Source: Litorimonas haliclonae (GTDB lineage: Bacteria; Pseudomonadota; Alphaproteobacteria; Caulobacterales; Maricaulaceae). From it: a stretch of DNA of 64,000 nt. A program made the translations under genes and the position numbers. Below, one piece after another: positions 52,912 through 61,277 of the stretch. The notes under the pieces were generated by a model. It worked only from the letters and a program-made list of their open reading frames with translations, was not told the origin of the DNA and did no database searches. The stretch lies in NCBI RefSeq assembly GCF_965138505.1, contig NZ_CBCSCO010000008.1, forward strand, positions 1 through 64,000, written 5' to 3'. Every line of letters starts with the position of its first letter. The first letter of the stretch is position 1.

Positions 52912-54261
52912 TCAGAAAATGGCTTTGCTTAGTGTGAATTTAGACATCTGATCTCGCCTATATTCTAAAGACCCTCCATCGCCATAACTTGGCCGCGTGT
53001 TATGATGCCCCATGAGAATACAGCGTAGCCCGTAGTCTATATCCGCTTCGAGAATCCGTTTTTCAAAAGCATGGCGAAAGGAGTAGATGCGGTGATCCAG
53101 TGTTTCGAACAGGCCTTGTGCTTTAAATCGATTCATGAGCGTTTGGGATAGAATTGAGCCTTTGTCCCGATAGCGTGGGAACCCATTTGGTCTTTTCGTC
53201 ATGGCTTCCAGTGATACGCCGAGCGGAGGGATGTCACGGCGCGCTGATTTGGATTTGAGCTTACGGTTGGCTGTAGGCCTGATTTTCAAATGCGGCACGT
53301 CATGGTCGAGAATGATGTGTTCTTTGCGTAAGTTCGCGATTTCACTCGGGCGGCAACCCGTTTCTATCATGGCGTAAATTATGAACCGAGCATCTTCATT
53401 CAGAGAGTCGAGCGCTCCCTTCGCCAATATCCTATTTTGCAACCAATTCACCGAGAATGGCGGGATGTCCTTATAGACCACATTCTTGAATCGCAAATCA
53501 TCAAAGGGGTTGTCGCGTTTGGGTTCGCCTTCATAGGACCAGTAGGATCGAAACAGGATACGCAGGTTCGTCAGGTCTTTATTGACGCTATTGCCACTTC
53601 TTGGCCGAGAGCCGTCTTTCGGATCAACTTTCGCGCCCCACCATTCGAAGAAGGCTTGCCCATCAATGCGATCAATCTCGGCCATGGGTTTATCTCCGCG
53701 TAGGCGGATGAAGTTTTTCACGGCGCGGGCTTTGACCTTGCGCCAGTTTCGTCTCTGGTCAGGTGATTTGCCTTTTTGGTCTGCAATGCTGATCTTGTTG
53801 CAATAAAGCTCGAAGGCTTCACTGATGGGGGTGGAGGCTTTTGGAGCCGTGCCAAGCAGAGCGTCCGTTTCAGGCACAGCTTGTCGTGTCCCCAGACTAC
53901 TTTCCAAGGCACGTAAGCGGTCAATGACTTCCGACATATCGTTTTGCGCGGAAAGCTCTTCCACAGGGGTATAGATGTAACCCCGTGCGAATGCTCTTGC
54001 CTTCGCCACGCGGTATCTTGCGACAGCGGATGAGGTCGATGCTCTGGCCTGTGAAGAAGCAAGTGATGACCAGTAAAGATCATCGGCTTCCGCCAGCGCA
54101 TCACGCCTCGCTCTGGCGACTTCTCGCGACGAAGTTTTAAGTGCGCTCTTGATTAGCCGCCGTTTATCCACTTCGGCATAGCGCAGCGGCACGCGGCGCA
54201 CGTAATACCAGCGGCCTTTGCGCTGTTTTAGATATTGGTCGAGGTGTCTCATCTCGCTCAT
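52912..54261 (-). CDS. Tyrosine integrase of element B
   Basis: This protein of about 449 residues starts at 54261, which aligns its beginning (MSEMRHLDQYLKQRKGRWYY) with integrase A (MKAIRRPDQYLRLRGDIWHY). A longer reading would translate the arm repeats. Catalytic residues are Arg in ETGCRPSEIANL, HxxR in YSFRHAFEKRI and Tyr in RPSYGDGGSLEYRRDQ. It lies 120 bases from the tRNA-Thr 3' end and should catalyse integration at the shared core. It differs from integrase A mainly in the N-terminal half. Confidence 0.92.
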   Translation of the reverse strand: MSEMRHLDQYLKQRKGRWYYVRRVPLRYAEVDKRRLIKSALKTSSREVARARRDALAEADDLYWSSLASSQARASTSSAVARYRVAKARAFARGYIYTPVEELSAQNDMSEVIDRLRALESSLGTRQAVPETDALLGTAPKASTPISEAFELYCNKISIADQKGKSPDQRRNWRKVKARAVKNFIRLRGDKPMAEIDRIDGQAFFEWWGAKVDPKDGSRPRSGNSVNKDLTNLRILFRSYWSYEGEPKRDNPFDDLRFKNVVYKDIPPFSVNWLQNRILAKGALDSLNEDARFIIYAMIETGCRPSEIANLRKEHIILDHDVPHLKIRPTANRKLKSKSARRDIPPLGVSLEAMTKRPNGFPRYRDKGSILSQTLMNRFKAQGLFETLDHRIYSFRHAFEKRILEADIDYGLRCILMGHHNTRPSYGDGGSLEYRRDQMSKFTLSKAIF

Positions 54262-54300
54262 AATGTAGCCCATTTTGTGTCCCATTGTGTGGCCCAAAAT
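54262..54300 (+). repeat. Element B arm-type repeats, right end
   Basis: AATGTAGCCC (54262-54271) runs directly into CATTTTGTGTCCCATT (54271-54286), and TGTGTGGCCCAAAATG follows. The first two blocks match the left end of element B at 35661-35697. Confidence 0.65.
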
Positions 54301-54380
54301 GACAGTATCTTTGAGGAGATTGCAGGTTTTCTCAGGAAAATATAAGCCTAATCAATGACTTACGAGGTTTCGACTTTGAA

Positions 54381-54400
54381 AAAATGGTGCCCCCACACGG
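54381..54400 (+). repeat. Right core (att) repeat at the tRNA 3' end
   Basis: The 20-bp core here overlaps the tRNA-Thr gene: its last 16 bases are the end of the tRNA T-stem, acceptor strand, discriminator A and CCA. Integration thus leaves the tRNA intact. Confidence 0.9.
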
Positions 54401-54460
54401 ACTCGAACCGCGGACCCCCTGATTACAAATCAGGTGCTCTACCAGCTGAGCTATAGGGGC
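54385..54460 (-). tRNA. tRNA-Thr (anticodon TGT)
   Basis: A 76-nt cloverleaf reads on the minus strand from GCCCCTATAGCTCAGCTGG to GGGGGCACCA. The acceptor stem is GCCCCTA/TGGGGGC, the anticodon stem is CCTGA/TCAGG around TTTGTAA (anticodon TGT, for ACA codons), and the T arm is CGCGG-TTCGAGT-CCGTG. CCA is encoded. It is the insertion site of both elements. Confidence 0.97.
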
Positions 54461-54653
54461 ACTGGAAGATGCGCGCGGCTAATAGCTTTGTCCTGCCGGT
54501 CTTGCAAGTCGAATATTGGCTCTTGGCTAAAAAATCTCAGTTCTCTTTTTGACGTGGAAGATTTCACACTAACGACGTCTAAGATATATTTGACATGTGC
54601 CGTAAAGGATTTGGGCTTGCGCGAATTGGGTGCCGCGCTAGAAGGCCCAGATT

Positions 54654-56369
54654 ATGGCTCGTATACTCATTACCTCCGCTCTGCCCTATATAAACGGCGT
54701 CAAACATCTCGGCAATCTGGCCGGGTCCATGTTGCCCGCTGACATCTATGCCCGGGCCATGCGCCTGATGGGACACGAGGTCCTTTATATTTGCGCCACC
54801 GATGAACACGGCACGCCAGCGGAGTTGGCCGCTCAAGCCGCAGAGATGGGCGTCGCAGAATATTGCGATAAAATGCACGAGGCGCAAAAGCAGGCCGGCG
54901 CACAGTTTGGACTGTCTTATGATTATTTCGGGCGTTCTTCGGCTCCGTCTACCGCCAGACTGACCCAGCATTTTGCGCAAGTGTTGGAGAAAAACGGCCT
55001 TATAGAAGAACGCGTCTCAAAGCAGGTCTATTCCAACGCAGACGGTCGATATTTGCCGGATCGTTATGTCGAGGGAACCTGTCCAAATTGCGGATTCGAG
55101 AAAGCCCGGGGCGATCAATGCGATAGTTGCGGCAAGCTTCTCGACCCGGTCGATTTGATTGATCCCTATTCGGCGGTTTCAGGAAGTCACGACGTAGAAG
55201 TGCGAGACACCAACCACCTCTATCTTTTACAGTCGAAAATGAGCGACCGTTTGCGGGAATGGGTGAACGACTCCACGGGTTGGCCGCCCTTGGCGAGCTC
55301 CATCGCGCTGAAATGGCTAGATGAAGGCCTGCGAGACCGCTCGATTACACGCGATCTCGACTGGGGCATTCCCGTAACCGACGCGGCCGGCAATGTGCGG
55401 GATGGGTTTGACGGTAAAGTTTTTTATGTCTGGTTTGATGCCCCCATTGCTTATATCGGTGCGACACAAGACTGGGCGACAGAAAATGACGGCGATTGGG
55501 AGAGCTGGTGGCGCACGGATAAGGGCGCGGATGACGTGCAATATGTCCAGTTCATGGGCAAGGACAATGTCGCTTTCCATACGCTCTCCTTCCCTACGAC
55601 CATTATGGGCAGCGACGAGCCATGGAAGCTCGTAGATCAACTGAAAGCCTTTAACTGGGTCACTTGGTATGGCGGGAAGTTTTCGACCTCTCAGGGCCGA
55701 GGCGTCTTTATGGATCAGGCCATAGAAATTGCGCCGTCAGATTATTGGCGTTGGTACCTCATGGCGAATGCGCCGGAAGGCTCTGACGCCGCTTTTACAT
55801 GGGAAGATTTCCAATCTTCGGTTAATTCCGATTTGGCCAATGTATTGGGGAATTTCGTCAATCGAATTACAAAATATTGCGTCGGTAAATTTGACGGCGT
55901 TGTGCCGAGCGGCGGAGAGGCGGGCGAGGCGGAAGCTTGGCTGGAAAATGAACTCACTGACCGATTGCCAAAACTGATAAAATTTTATGAGGCCCGAGAC
56001 TTCCGTAAAGCGATGGCCGAGACCCGCGCCATTTGGGCGGCGGGGAATGAATATCTGACTCAGGCCGCCCCGTGGACGCATTACAAAACGGATGTGGAAC
56101 AAGCGGCCATTGGCGTGCGCCGCGGACTTAATCTTGTGGCCCTGTTCGGAATTATCGCCCAGCCCGTGATTCCAGAGGCAGCGGCTAAAATTCTTGACGC
56201 AATTGGCGTGCCGGAAGATCGGCGCAGCTGGAATTTTGGTAAGGTGAAAGATCTCCTCGACGCCTTGCCTGTTGGCCACACTGTGGCCGCGCCTGAGCTC
56301 TTATTTTCAAAAATTGAAGATGATAGCGTAGCGAACTGGACCGAGCGCTTTGGCGGGGGCGATTCCTAA
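54654..56369 (+). CDS. metG: Methionyl-tRNA synthetase
   Basis: This 571-residue class I enzyme charges tRNA-Met. The HIGH-like signature is in LPYINGVKHLGNLAGSMLP at the N-terminus. The zinc knuckle CPNCGFEKARGDQCDSCGKL is near residues 143-161, and the KMSKS-like loop is KFSTSQGRG near 342. The tail ends at the anticodon-binding domain without the extra C-terminal tRNA-binding module found in some homologues. The DUF805 gene follows directly. Confidence 0.96.
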   Translation: MARILITSALPYINGVKHLGNLAGSMLPADIYARAMRLMGHEVLYICATDEHGTPAELAAQAAEMGVAEYCDKMHEAQKQAGAQFGLSYDYFGRSSAPSTARLTQHFAQVLEKNGLIEERVSKQVYSNADGRYLPDRYVEGTCPNCGFEKARGDQCDSCGKLLDPVDLIDPYSAVSGSHDVEVRDTNHLYLLQSKMSDRLREWVNDSTGWPPLASSIALKWLDEGLRDRSITRDLDWGIPVTDAAGNVRDGFDGKVFYVWFDAPIAYIGATQDWATENDGDWESWWRTDKGADDVQYVQFMGKDNVAFHTLSFPTTIMGSDEPWKLVDQLKAFNWVTWYGGKFSTSQGRGVFMDQAIEIAPSDYWRWYLMANAPEGSDAAFTWEDFQSSVNSDLANVLGNFVNRITKYCVGKFDGVVPSGGEAGEAEAWLENELTDRLPKLIKFYEARDFRKAMAETRAIWAAGNEYLTQAAPWTHYKTDVEQAAIGVRRGLNLVALFGIIAQPVIPEAAAKILDAIGVPEDRRSWNFGKVKDLLDALPVGHTVAAPELLFSKIEDDSVANWTERFGGGDS

Positions 56370-56879
56370 ATGAATATGTTAGAGGCCGTCGGGTCATGTT
56401 TTCGGAAATATTTTAAATTTAGCGGCCGCGCCCGTCGATCCGAGTTTTGGTATTGGGTTTTATTTACAATAATTGCGGGCATAGTCTTCGGCATTTTGGA
56501 TTCTTTGTTCTTCGGATGGGAAAGTTCAGATGTTGAACCTCTCGGTATTTTGTTCAGTCTTGCCACATTGTTTCCGGGTCTCGCAGTTTCTTGGCGAAGA
56601 TTACATGACACAGGCCGTTCCGGCTGGTGGATTGGCGGAGCCTATTTAACCGCTATTGCGGTGAGCTTCGTGGTTGGCGTTATGTTTGTAAGCCTAGGCC
56701 TTACAAGTGAATTAGAAAACATTGGGATTGGGCTTGGACTTGTCGCTGCTTTATTGGTTCTGATGGGGCTAGCTTACTGGATACTGTTGATAGTCTTTTT
56801 CTGCCAAGACAGTCATTTTGGCCCGAATAAATACGGTCCCAACCCTAAGGATGAAGGCAACGTTTCGGTGTTTGACTAA
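56370..56879 (+). CDS. DUF805 inner-membrane protein
   Basis: This 169-residue protein begins right after the metG stop. It shows the DUF805 hallmarks CFRKYFKFSGRARRSEFWYW, then SWRRLHDTGRSGWW, and ends CQDSHFGPNKYGPNPK, with four or so membrane helices between. Function of the family is unknown. The end overlaps the convergent next gene by four bases. Confidence 0.88.
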   Translation: MNMLEAVGSCFRKYFKFSGRARRSEFWYWVLFTIIAGIVFGILDSLFFGWESSDVEPLGILFSLATLFPGLAVSWRRLHDTGRSGWWIGGAYLTAIAVSFVVGVMFVSLGLTSELENIGIGLGLVAALLVLMGLAYWILLIVFFCQDSHFGPNKYGPNPKDEGNVSVFD

Positions 56880-57715
56880 GCTTTGTAATCCAACGCGTCA
56901 CTTTCCGGTTTAAAGGCTGCTAGCCCAATAATCAAGAGCGCGCCGGCCAAAGCCAAGCCGCCAATGAATATCGAGTTTTGGGTGACGAAAACCTGTTTAA
57001 TAAACAGAAAGCTCAATCCCCAAATTATCGGAAATGCATAGGCTCTGTTCGCGCCGCTTTTGCGAACAACAAAACCCGCCCAAATAAGAGCCGCAATCAG
57101 CATAACGGCATTCGGGACCAGTATAGGAATCTGATTTCCTGAGAGTTCAATCGCAATTGGGGTCCAATTCAAAAACACGGCCAGAGATGTCCATCCTGCA
57201 ATTAGACTAATAGGCAGCCAGATACAGACCATCTCAGTCTTGTCCAAATCCTGACGACCCCGCGTAAGAATCAACATAGCTTTCACCAGGCAAATCATTG
57301 CCGGTATGAAAACGATTGCAGTGCCAAGTTGCGCCCAGGATTTAGGAGCATAAGCGGAAATAAGAGACCAAACGCAAATCAGAGTGAACCCAGATCCTGC
57401 CCACCACCCTGACGTTCGAAAAATGGCCCGCGTCCGATTTGTGCCCAAGGCTTGCAAAACGCCATAAGAAATACAGCCAACGAAAATCGGAAACCAAATT
57501 GAAAAGGCAAACCCGAGTGGCACCAATAAGCTTTGATTAATATCGGAAAGCCCTTCCGGGCTCCTCGCATTTGAGTCGAAGAAAGAGAGACTTGATAAAA
57601 CCCACATCAACGGCGCAGTTATCAGAACGAATATTTGTCGAGCGTAGTCAGAGGCACTGGCTTTATCTTGCGCAGGGTTTGCAGTTGAATTGGGCGCCGA
57701 AGAATAACTAGTCAT
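56876..57715 (-). CDS. TspO-like polytopic membrane protein
   Basis: This protein of about 279 residues starts at 57715 (MTSYSSAPNS), with seven or eight predicted membrane helices. FAFSIWFPIFVGCISYGVLQ and LPISLIAGWTSLAVFLNWTP resemble the larger tryptophan-rich-sensory-protein-like (TspO-related) proteins of proteobacteria. The assignment is by general pattern. The ligand is unknown; TspO relatives bind porphyrins or lipids. Confidence 0.6.
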   Translation of the reverse strand: MTSYSSAPNSTANPAQDKASASDYARQIFVLITAPLMWVLSSLSFFDSNARSPEGLSDINQSLLVPLGFAFSIWFPIFVGCISYGVLQALGTNRTRAIFRTSGWWAGSGFTLICVWSLISAYAPKSWAQLGTAIVFIPAMICLVKAMLILTRGRQDLDKTEMVCIWLPISLIAGWTSLAVFLNWTPIAIELSGNQIPILVPNAVMLIAALIWAGFVVRKSGANRAYAFPIIWGLSFLFIKQVFVTQNSIFIGGLALAGALLIIGLAAFKPESDALDYKA

Positions 57716-57853
57716 ACCGCTTATACGCACAAAAGTCCAAATAAGTCTCAAATTGCCTTTACAAAATTTAAGCGTAAAAAAAAGTTAGGGGCAGTCATGG
57801 CACCTTTTTTATGCTAACCCGTATATCTACATAATAACTAAGAGAGGTAAATT

Positions 57854-58444
57854 ATGCAGATCCAGATCGTTTCCAAAGGCATAGATGTTTCCCCCGCGCT
57901 TCGAGAGCGCATATCAGGCCGATTAGACGAAATGATGGATAAGTATATTCACCGCGAAGGTGAGGCCCATGTGTCTGTCAGCCGCGAAGGCACCGGATTC
58001 AAGACGGTCTGCTCCGTTCATTTACCAAGCGGCGCATCACTTGAGGGGCAAGGCGCCGCGCAAGACGCCTACGGCGCAACAGACGAAGCTCTTACACATA
58101 TTGAAAAACGCCTGCGCCGTTACAAACGCCGCTTGAAAGATCACTCCCAAGCGCAAAAAGCCGCTAAGAATATGAACCTCTTCATCTTGCAGGACCCGAC
58201 CGGAGGACAAGATGATGAGGATGATGATGAAACGGAATACCCCGAGCAAGACGAGCCTATGGTGATTGCCGAGAAACAAGGTAAAATTCGTACGCTCACG
58301 CCGTCTATGGCGGCGTTAGAGCTTGGATTGGCCGATAGCGGCGTTGTCGTGTTTCATAACGCGCGGCACGGAGGTTTGAATGTAGTTTTCAAACGCCAGG
58401 ACGGAAATATTGGTTGGGTCGATCCGGACGGCGCAGGAGCGTAG
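57854..58444 (+). CDS. hpf: Long-form ribosome hibernation-promoting factor
   Basis: This 196-residue protein has an N-terminal RaiA/YfiA-type ribosome-binding domain (MQIQIVSKGIDVSPALRERI, then RLRRYKRRLKDHSQAQ), an acidic linker (DDEDDDETE) and the C-terminal dimerisation domain (ALELGLADSGVVVFHNARHG) that marks the long HPF. It would form 100S ribosome dimers in stationary phase. AGAGGT precedes the ATG. ptsN follows, a common order; rpoN, often just upstream, is absent here. Confidence 0.95.
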   Translation: MQIQIVSKGIDVSPALRERISGRLDEMMDKYIHREGEAHVSVSREGTGFKTVCSVHLPSGASLEGQGAAQDAYGATDEALTHIEKRLRRYKRRLKDHSQAQKAAKNMNLFILQDPTGGQDDEDDDETEYPEQDEPMVIAEKQGKIRTLTPSMAALELGLADSGVVVFHNARHGGLNVVFKRQDGNIGWVDPDGAGA

Positions 58445-58565
58445 TTTGTAATAAGGGGCTGAAGCCCTTGATTGACCTTCGGGCGCCGCTCCTCTAAGGG
58501 AGCGCGCAACTGAGCGCGAGACCGCGCATAACTCTCACCGACTTGATTTTTTCCGGTGAATCAAT

Positions 58566-59057
58566 ATGAGTATAATCATGCCCACCCCGCCGCTCTTTAG
58601 TGCGGAAGGCGTTCTGTTTGATTTGAACGCTGGAAGCCAGAAACAGCTTTTTCAGGAAATATCTGCCCTTCTTATCAAGACTCAAAAGCTTGATGCGAAA
58701 GGCATTGCGTGCCGCGATATAGTGGCCGCTGCCGTTGAGAGGGAGCGTCTCGGCTCAACCGGAGTTGGCAATGGTGTTGCCCTCCCACACGCTCGGCTGG
58801 ACGGAATCGACCATGTTACGGCTGTTTTTGTGAAACTCGCCACGCCGCTGGATTTTGACGCTGTGGATGATCGGGATGTGGATCTCGTCGCGTTCCTTTT
58901 AGCGCCAGAAAATGCTGGCGGATCTCATTTGCGGGCGTTGGCAAAGGTATCCCGTCTCCTGCGCCGCCAAGAAATGCGCCAACGGCTTCGGTCAGCTCCG
59001 AACGCAGAAGCGCTATATACTATCTTGGCCGAGAGTCAGGACGCCAAAGCCGCCTAG
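58566..59057 (+). CDS. ptsN: PTS IIA-like nitrogen-regulatory protein
   Basis: This 163-residue EIIA-Ntr has the phospho-acceptor His75 in GVGNGVALPHARLDG. DDRDVDLVAFLLAPENAGGS and HLRALAKVSRLLRR are typical of ptsN. It receives phosphate from EI-Ntr/NPr and regulates potassium and stress pathways. Start at 58566 (MSIIMPTPPLF); an alternative ATG is four codons on. It is 121 bases after hpf. Confidence 0.93.
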   Translation: MSIIMPTPPLFSAEGVLFDLNAGSQKQLFQEISALLIKTQKLDAKGIACRDIVAAAVERERLGSTGVGNGVALPHARLDGIDHVTAVFVKLATPLDFDAVDDRDVDLVAFLLAPENAGGSHLRALAKVSRLLRRQEMRQRLRSAPNAEALYTILAESQDAKAA

Positions 59058-59135
59058 GTCTAAAGTAATATAACTGTCATATTGAGAGTGCGGCTTAGGG
59101 CTATATTTTTCGTCCCTCTCTGACTAAAAGACAGC

Positions 59136-61277
59136 ATGACAACCCAGCTCTCCAGACGTTTTTTCAACCGAGAACTTTCTTGGTTATTTTTCAATAGCCG
59201 CGTGTTGGAAGAGGCAAAGAATCCGAATGTGCCTCTATTAGAGCGCGTGCGTTTCCTTTCCATTTCTGCGTCCAATCTCGACGAATTCTATATGGTCCGT
59301 GTGGCGGGCCTTCGGACGCAGGTTTTAGCTGGTATGCACGCCAAGTCCGCAGATGGCCTGACGCCCGATGCCCAAATTGCGAAAATTGGAAGGCGCGCCG
59401 GGAAAATCGTGAAGCGCCAAGGCACCTGCTGGTCAAAACTCGTTCGTGAGCTGGCCTCGGAAAATATCCATATCCGTAAAATGTCTAGCTTGAAGAAAGA
59501 GCCTTTTGATGCGGTGAAATCGCTTTTTGTCGACTCCATCCTGCCTATTTTGTCTCCTCTGGCCGTTGATCCGGCCCATCCATTTCCGTTCTTGCCTAAT
59601 TTTGGTTTCGGTATGGCCCTTTCTATGGATGTTGAAGGACGCGACGAGCCAATGTATGGCTTAATTATTATACCGACCCATGTGCCGCGTTTTCTTCCGG
59701 TTCAAGCCGGCGGAAAAGGTCAAAGCTATGTGTTGATTGAAGACGTCTTAACGACTTTTGCCCAGGATTTATTCCCGGACTTCGATGTCCGCCATACAGG
59801 ATTGTTTCGAATTACACGCGACAGCGACATCGCGGTGGATGAAGATGCCGAAGACCTTGTCCGCCATTTTGAGTTTTTATTGAAAAAGCGCCGTCGCGGA
59901 CGCGTTATTCGTCTTGAGCTTGGTGAAGAGGTTGTTCCTGAACTGCGGGAATTCCTGATCGACAGCTTTGAATGCTGGGAAGAAGACATACAGGACGAAA
60001 ATAAAATGCTCGGACTGAGCGATGTGTCTCAAATCATAAACAAACAAAACACCGAGCTTCTCTTCCCGTCATTTAATGCCCGTTTCCCGGAGCGCATTCG
60101 GGAATTTGAAGGGGATTGTTTCGCGGCGATTGCGGCGAAAGATATCGTCGTCCATCACCCATACGAAGAATTTGATGTTGTTATTCAATTTCTGAAGCAA
60201 GCCGCCGTCGATCCGAATGTCGTGGCCATTAAACAAACACTCTACAGGACATCAGATGACAGCCCGATCGTAGCGGCCTTAATTGAGGCTGCGGAAAACG
60301 GCAAATCCGTCACCGCCTTGGTTGAGCTCAAAGCCCGTTTTGACGAGGCGACTAATTTGCGCTGGGCGCGCGATCTAGAGCGGGCCGGGGCGCACGTAGT
60401 CTATGGATTTGTCGGCTATAAAACCCACGCGAAAGTGTCCCTTGTTCTAAGACGCGAAGGGTCGCGCCTGCGGAGTTACGCTCATTTAGGGACCGGAAAT
60501 TATCACGCACAAAACGCAAAAATTTACACAGATCTCGCTTTGTTTACGGCGGACCCGGATATGGGCGAAGATGTTGGGAAGTTGTTCAACTATGTCACCA
60601 GCTATTCCAAACCCCGGAATTTATCGAAATTAGTTATTGCGCCGATGGGACTACGAGACGCCCTATACGGCCATATTGACGACGAAATTACTTTGGCCAA
60701 AGAAGGGAAGCCCGCCTGCATCTGGGCGAAAATGAACTCCCTTGTGGACGCCGATATGATTGACAAGCTTTATGAAGCGTCTCAGGCTGGTGTTCAGATA
60801 GATTTAGTAGTGCGCGGTATTTGCTGTCTGCGTCCGGGTGTGCCGGGCCTTTCAGAGACAATTCGAGTGAAGTCTATTGTCGGACGTTTCCTCGAACACT
60901 CCCGAATTATTTGTTTCGGAAATGGGTCGGCCATGCCGCATGACGACGCGAAAGTATTCGTCTCCAGCGCCGACTGGATGCCGCGTAATTTGGATCGCCG
61001 CGTTGAAACACTTATCCCCATTGACGACCCGACCGTGCACGGGCAGGTTCTGGATCAGATTATGGTCGCTAACCTTATAGATACAGCCAATAGTTGGGAG
61101 CTTGACTCCAAGGGAAAATATAGGCGTTTAAGCAAAGAGGGAGAAATCGAACAATTCTCCGCCCATGCGTATTTCATGAAAAATCCGTCTCTGTCCGGTC
61201 GCGGGCAAGCTCTGGATAATGACGCGCCGCTTCCTCTCGAAACTATATTTGCCGAAAAGCTGAAAGCGACGAAGTGA
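59136..61277 (+). CDS. ppk: Polyphosphate kinase 1
   Basis: This 713-residue enzyme makes inorganic polyphosphate from ATP. It opens SRRFFNRELSWLFFNSRVLE and has the phosphorylation-site His in YKTHAKVSLV (near residue 431). IKQTLYRTSDDSPIVAALIE, LVELKARFDEATNLRWARDL and YAHLGTGNYHAQNAKIYTDL are typical. Length and domain order are normal for PPK1. The stop overlaps the ppx start (GTGA), so the two are translationally coupled. Confidence 0.97.
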   Translation: MTTQLSRRFFNRELSWLFFNSRVLEEAKNPNVPLLERVRFLSISASNLDEFYMVRVAGLRTQVLAGMHAKSADGLTPDAQIAKIGRRAGKIVKRQGTCWSKLVRELASENIHIRKMSSLKKEPFDAVKSLFVDSILPILSPLAVDPAHPFPFLPNFGFGMALSMDVEGRDEPMYGLIIIPTHVPRFLPVQAGGKGQSYVLIEDVLTTFAQDLFPDFDVRHTGLFRITRDSDIAVDEDAEDLVRHFEFLLKKRRRGRVIRLELGEEVVPELREFLIDSFECWEEDIQDENKMLGLSDVSQIINKQNTELLFPSFNARFPERIREFEGDCFAAIAAKDIVVHHPYEEFDVVIQFLKQAAVDPNVVAIKQTLYRTSDDSPIVAALIEAAENGKSVTALVELKARFDEATNLRWARDLERAGAHVVYGFVGYKTHAKVSLVLRREGSRLRSYAHLGTGNYHAQNAKIYTDLALFTADPDMGEDVGKLFNYVTSYSKPRNLSKLVIAPMGLRDALYGHIDDEITLAKEGKPACIWAKMNSLVDADMIDKLYEASQAGVQIDLVVRGICCLRPGVPGLSETIRVKSIVGRFLEHSRIICFGNGSAMPHDDAKVFVSSADWMPRNLDRRVETLIPIDDPTVHGQVLDQIMVANLIDTANSWELDSKGKYRRLSKEGEIEQFSAHAYFMKNPSLSGRGQALDNDAPLPLETIFAEKLKATK

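Larger units (their letters stand above)
35586..54384. mobile_element. Integrative element B (about 18.8 kb)
   Basis: Element B is bounded by the core copies at 35582 and at the tRNA-Thr 3' end. It carries its own integrase next to the tRNA and private arm repeats at both ends (35661-35697 and 54262-54300). It encodes higBA, a GIY-YIG protein, an intact relaxase, a MarR operon and a secreted-protein operon. No conjugation pore genes are present, so it would be a mobilisable, not self-transmissible, element. Confidence 0.85.

Noticed and set aside
57799..57814. Possible sigma-54 promoter (TGGCAC..TGC) before hpf
   Set aside because: GG and GC are separated by 12 bases instead of the required 10.
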